Below, piece by piece: positions 5,691 to 7,347 of a DNA stretch of 7,347 nucleotides. The notes under the pieces are model-generated. The model saw only the letters and a program-made list of their open reading frames with translations, ran no database searches and was not told the origin of the DNA. How positions within the stretch are numbered: the stretch's first letter is position 1; every line of letters begins with the position of its first letter. A program made the translations under genes and the position numbers. The stretch is from Phycisphaeraceae bacterium. GTDB taxonomy: Bacteria > Planctomycetota > Phycisphaerae > Phycisphaerales > UBA1924. The DNA is taken from NCBI GenBank assembly GCA_009827215.1, contig WUAJ01000116.1:1-7347 (forward strand), in the 5' to 3' direction.

Positions 5691-6638
5691 CGCACGCTCG
5701 CGAAGCGTGTCGATCAGCTCACGCACCTCACCCGCCATCCGTGAGTTGGGGAACTCATCGATGATCCGCTGACCGATCGAAGCCGCACGATCCCACGCAC
5801 GATCATGCACCGCGAGCTTGAACGCCGCGCCGAGATTTTCCTTTGCTTTCCCGATGACACCTCGCGCGACCTCTTTGAACTGCTCACTCTCCGCTTCGCT
5901 CAGCAGATGGTCCATCTCCTGAATCATCTCCATCGCCTCATCGATCCGATCGTCCTGCGCCGCCATCAGGAACCTCCGCTCAATCTCCACCTTGTACCGC
6001 TGACGCGCCGATTCAACACGATGACGAAGCCCCTCCGCAAGCGGGGAATCATGAAACAGCCTCGTTATCCGAGCCGCTTCGATTAGTGCACGATCCCACT
6101 CATGCTCTGAAATTAATACATCAAGCTTGCGGATCTCATCTTGCACATGCGATTGCTCCGTCTGTGCACGCGTCAGATCAATCTTCTGACGAAACTCCTC
6201 CGCATCGGCGCGATACCCGAACCGCTGCGCCAGTTCGTTCACCAGCACCATCGCCGCGTTAAACTCTCCACGCTCGATGTCCTCCTCGATCGCACCTCGC
6301 AGCAGCTGCCGCTCCTTGTGCCGATTAAGCACACGCCGAGCATCATCCGAGAGGATCATCGTCTCTTCAAGATGCTCAATCGACTTGGTCATCTTCGAGA
6401 TCTGCGATCGCAACCGATCCATCTCGATCGCCGCATCAGTTGATCCATCCCCACCGCCATTCCGACGAAGACAAATCGGGAGCGTCGTAAGCGTGATCAC
6501 CAATCCCGCAAGCCCCATCAGCATGTAAGACTCCGACTCAATCTGCAATCCTCGCAGCACTCCGAATGCTGAGATCGCCGCCGCAATGCCGTAGATCGCG
6601 ATCACCCAACCGATCGAAAGTCCATAATCCTCGTCCAT
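5670..6638 (-). CDS. Unrecognised membrane protein: two TM helices, coiled coil and TPR-like helical repeats
   Basis: I do not recognise a named family. The 322-aa product begins with two hydrophobic helices (about 9-29 and 38-57), then a glycine-rich hinge (61-64) and a likely coiled coil (about 68-112). The rest is helical with a recurring pattern: an acidic helix, E-W/F-[ND]-x-A, a second helix, a short turn, then a third helix. Copies start near residues 115 (ERGEFNAAM), 172 (SEHEWDRAL), 219 (DDRIDEAM) and 273 (HDRAWDRAA). This resembles TPR-type scaffolds. The soluble part is most likely cytoplasmic, with both termini inside, but this is topology inference only. The start at ATG 6638 is supported by TGAGGAG nine bases upstream, in the gap of 18 bases after the cupin stop, so the two genes are probably one transcript. 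The last 21 bases overlap the end of lspA on the other strand. Confidence 0.85.
   Translation of the reverse strand: MDEDYGLSIGWVIAIYGIAAAISAFGVLRGLQIESESYMLMGLAGLVITLTTLPICLRRNGGGDGSTDAAIEMDRLRSQISKMTKSIEHLEETMILSDDARRVLNRHKERQLLRGAIEEDIERGEFNAAMVLVNELAQRFGYRADAEEFRQKIDLTRAQTEQSHVQDEIRKLDVLISEHEWDRALIEAARITRLFHDSPLAEGLRHRVESARQRYKVEIERRFLMAAQDDRIDEAMEMIQEMDHLLSEAESEQFKEVARGVIGKAKENLGAAFKLAVHDRAWDRAASIGQRIIDEFPNSRMAGEVRELIDTLRERASTVARD
5692..5710. terminator. Hairpin just after the lspA stop, possible 3' end signal
   Basis: CACGCT (5693-5698) and AGCGTG (5704-5709) form a perfect 6-bp stem around a 5-base loop, extendable by one G-T pair. It begins two bases after the lspA stop. There is no T run on the lspA side, and the sequence also encodes the C-terminus of the convergent gene, so termination is only a guess. 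Confidence 0.3.
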
Positions 6639-6656
6639 AAGAGTCCGCTCCTCAGT

Positions 6657-7034
6657 TCAAGATCCAGGCACCGGCCCCCCGCAGTTCTGCTCAACAGGGA
6701 CAACGCACAGGAAACGCAAAGATTCCCCTGAATCCGCATCCACCGTGAACTGATGCTCCTCATTCGCAGGCACATAAATCACATCCCCACCCTTGATAGG
6801 ATGCCGCTCCCCATCCAGCAGCACCTGACCGCTCCCTGAAACCACATACACCTCATGCTCATAATCGTGCTGATGCTGTGGTGTGTGCCCCCCCGCAACG
6901 ACCTCAAACGAGCGCAGCGCGAAGTTGGGCGCATCATCACCGCGCCCCACCATGATCGCCATGCTCGCGCCAGAGACGCCGTCCATCTGCACCTCGTTCA
7001 TCTGTGTCTCATGAATATTTCGGATCAGCGCCAT
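6657..7034 (-). CDS. Small single-domain cupin protein
   Basis: A 125-aa protein formed by one cupin barrel. Motif 1 is GGHTPQHQHDYEHEVYVVSG (48-67), with H54, H56 and E61 as likely metal ligands. Motif 2 is GGDVIYVPANEEHQF (82-96), with H94 as the fourth ligand. So a divalent metal site looks intact. Such stand-alone cupins include dioxygenases, isomerases and sugar- or ligand-binding proteins; the substrate cannot be told here. Two cysteines (C110, C118) lie near the C-terminus. ATG 7034 is chosen because GGAG stands eight bases upstream and the sequence from MALIRNIHE on is family-like; the longer reading from 7133 would run into the divergent gene. It is the first gene of a two-gene unit with the membrane protein downstream. 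Confidence 0.88.
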   Translation of the reverse strand: MALIRNIHETQMNEVQMDGVSGASMAIMVGRGDDAPNFALRSFEVVAGGHTPQHQHDYEHEVYVVSGSGQVLLDGERHPIKGGDVIYVPANEEHQFTVDADSGESLRFLCVVPVEQNCGGPVPGS

Positions 7035-7084
7035 CTCAGTTTCTCCAATCATCCCCATCATCAACACACAACGCCCCACACTGA

Positions 7085-7092
7085 ATAATATA
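7085..7092. promoter_or_regulatory. AT-rich core of the cupin/MBL divergent gap, possible back-to-back -10 elements
   Basis: The 62-base gap between the two start codons has one AT-rich island. On + it offers TAATAT (7086-7091), only five bases before ATG 7097. On - it offers TATATT (7092-7087), about 50 bases before the cupin ATG. No clear -35 is seen for either; TCAACA (7061-7066) is a four-of-six match at 19-base spacing for the + direction. Confidence 0.4.
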
Positions 7093-7096
7093 CCGC

Positions 7097-7347
7097 ATGA
7101 CCACACCCACCGGCACACCACACATCCAAGCATTCCCCCTCGGCGACTTCCAAACCAACTGCTTCATCGTCACCGACGGCGCCCCAAATCCCGGCTCACG
7201 CTGCTGGATCGTCGATTGTGGATACCAGCCAACCCCCCTCCTCGATGCAGTCGTCCAGCAACAACTCGTCGTCGACAAAGTCCTCCTCACCCACGCTCAC
7301 GCCGACCACATCGCCGGACTCCTCGAAGCACGCTCTCGCTTCCCAGA
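7097..7347 (+). CDS. Metallo-beta-lactamase-fold hydrolase, 3' truncated by window edge
   Basis: The first 83 residues of an MBL-fold protein run open to the end of the window. The N-terminus reads PLGDFQTNCFIV (14-25), followed by CWIVDCGYQPTPLLDA (36-51) and the metal-binding motif THAHADHIAG (65-74), in which H66, H68, D70 and H71 would bind zinc or iron. This layout fits the glyoxalase II (hydroxyacylglutathione hydrolase)-like branch, usually annotated simply as MBL-fold metallo-hydrolase; the part needed to tell thioesterase from other activities is missing. ATG 7097 is the first ATG and the N-terminus starts where the family does. No ribosome binding site precedes it. Divergent from the cupin gene. 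Confidence 0.9.
   Translation, partial: MTTPTGTPHIQAFPLGDFQTNCFIVTDGAPNPGSRCWIVDCGYQPTPLLDAVVQQQLVVDKVLLTHAHADHIAGLLEARSRFP

Noticed and set aside
7035..7133. N-terminal extension of the cupin from 7133
   Set aside because: It would cover the start of the divergent MBL gene and has no family similarity. ATG 7034 has a good ribosome binding site.

Overview
The window holds eight protein-coding genes and no RNA gene, insertion sequence, phage gene or CRISPR array. Moderately high G+C, sense strands rich in C at third codon positions, compact spacing with overlapping stops, and the style of several proteins (a lysine-rich TraR/DksA-like protein before lspA, an ABC ATPase/ABC-2 permease pair) suggest a Planctomycetota bacterium, perhaps of the Phycisphaerae. 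That placement is an inference from protein style, not from a marker gene.

Layout. 1-1999 (+): the 3' part of an ABC-2-type ATPase gene, overlapping its permease gene at ATGA. The extreme left edge seems to carry a one-base frameshift. 1996-2832 (-): proC (pyrroline-5-carboxylate reductase), whose stop overlaps the permease stop. 2906-3940 (+): accA (acetyl-CoA carboxylase carboxyltransferase alpha), divergent from proC across a 73-bp gap. 4075-5690 (+): a two-gene unit. Its first gene encodes a histone-H1-like lysine-rich tail joined to a TraR/DksA-like domain that has lost three of four zinc-binding cysteines. The second is lspA (signal peptidase II), joined to it by a TAATG stop/start overlap. 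A consensus -35 (TTGACA) and a plausible -10 precede the unit. 5670-7034 (-): a two-gene unit of a small cupin and an unrecognised two-TM, coiled-coil, helical-repeat protein, whose 3' end overlaps lspA by 21 bp. 7097-7347 (+): the start of a metallo-beta-lactamase-fold hydrolase cut by the window edge, divergent from the cupin.

Most of this is core housekeeping: proline synthesis, fatty-acid synthesis, lipoprotein maturation and an export ABC system. I do not see an obvious new multi-gene system. The most unusual item is the lysine-tail/degenerate-DksA protein coupled to lspA. Secondary points are the repeat-bearing membrane protein, the large predicted extracytoplasmic insert in the ABC permease, the tight convergent overlaps, and possible shared -10 elements in both divergent gaps, one of which may give a leaderless transcript.
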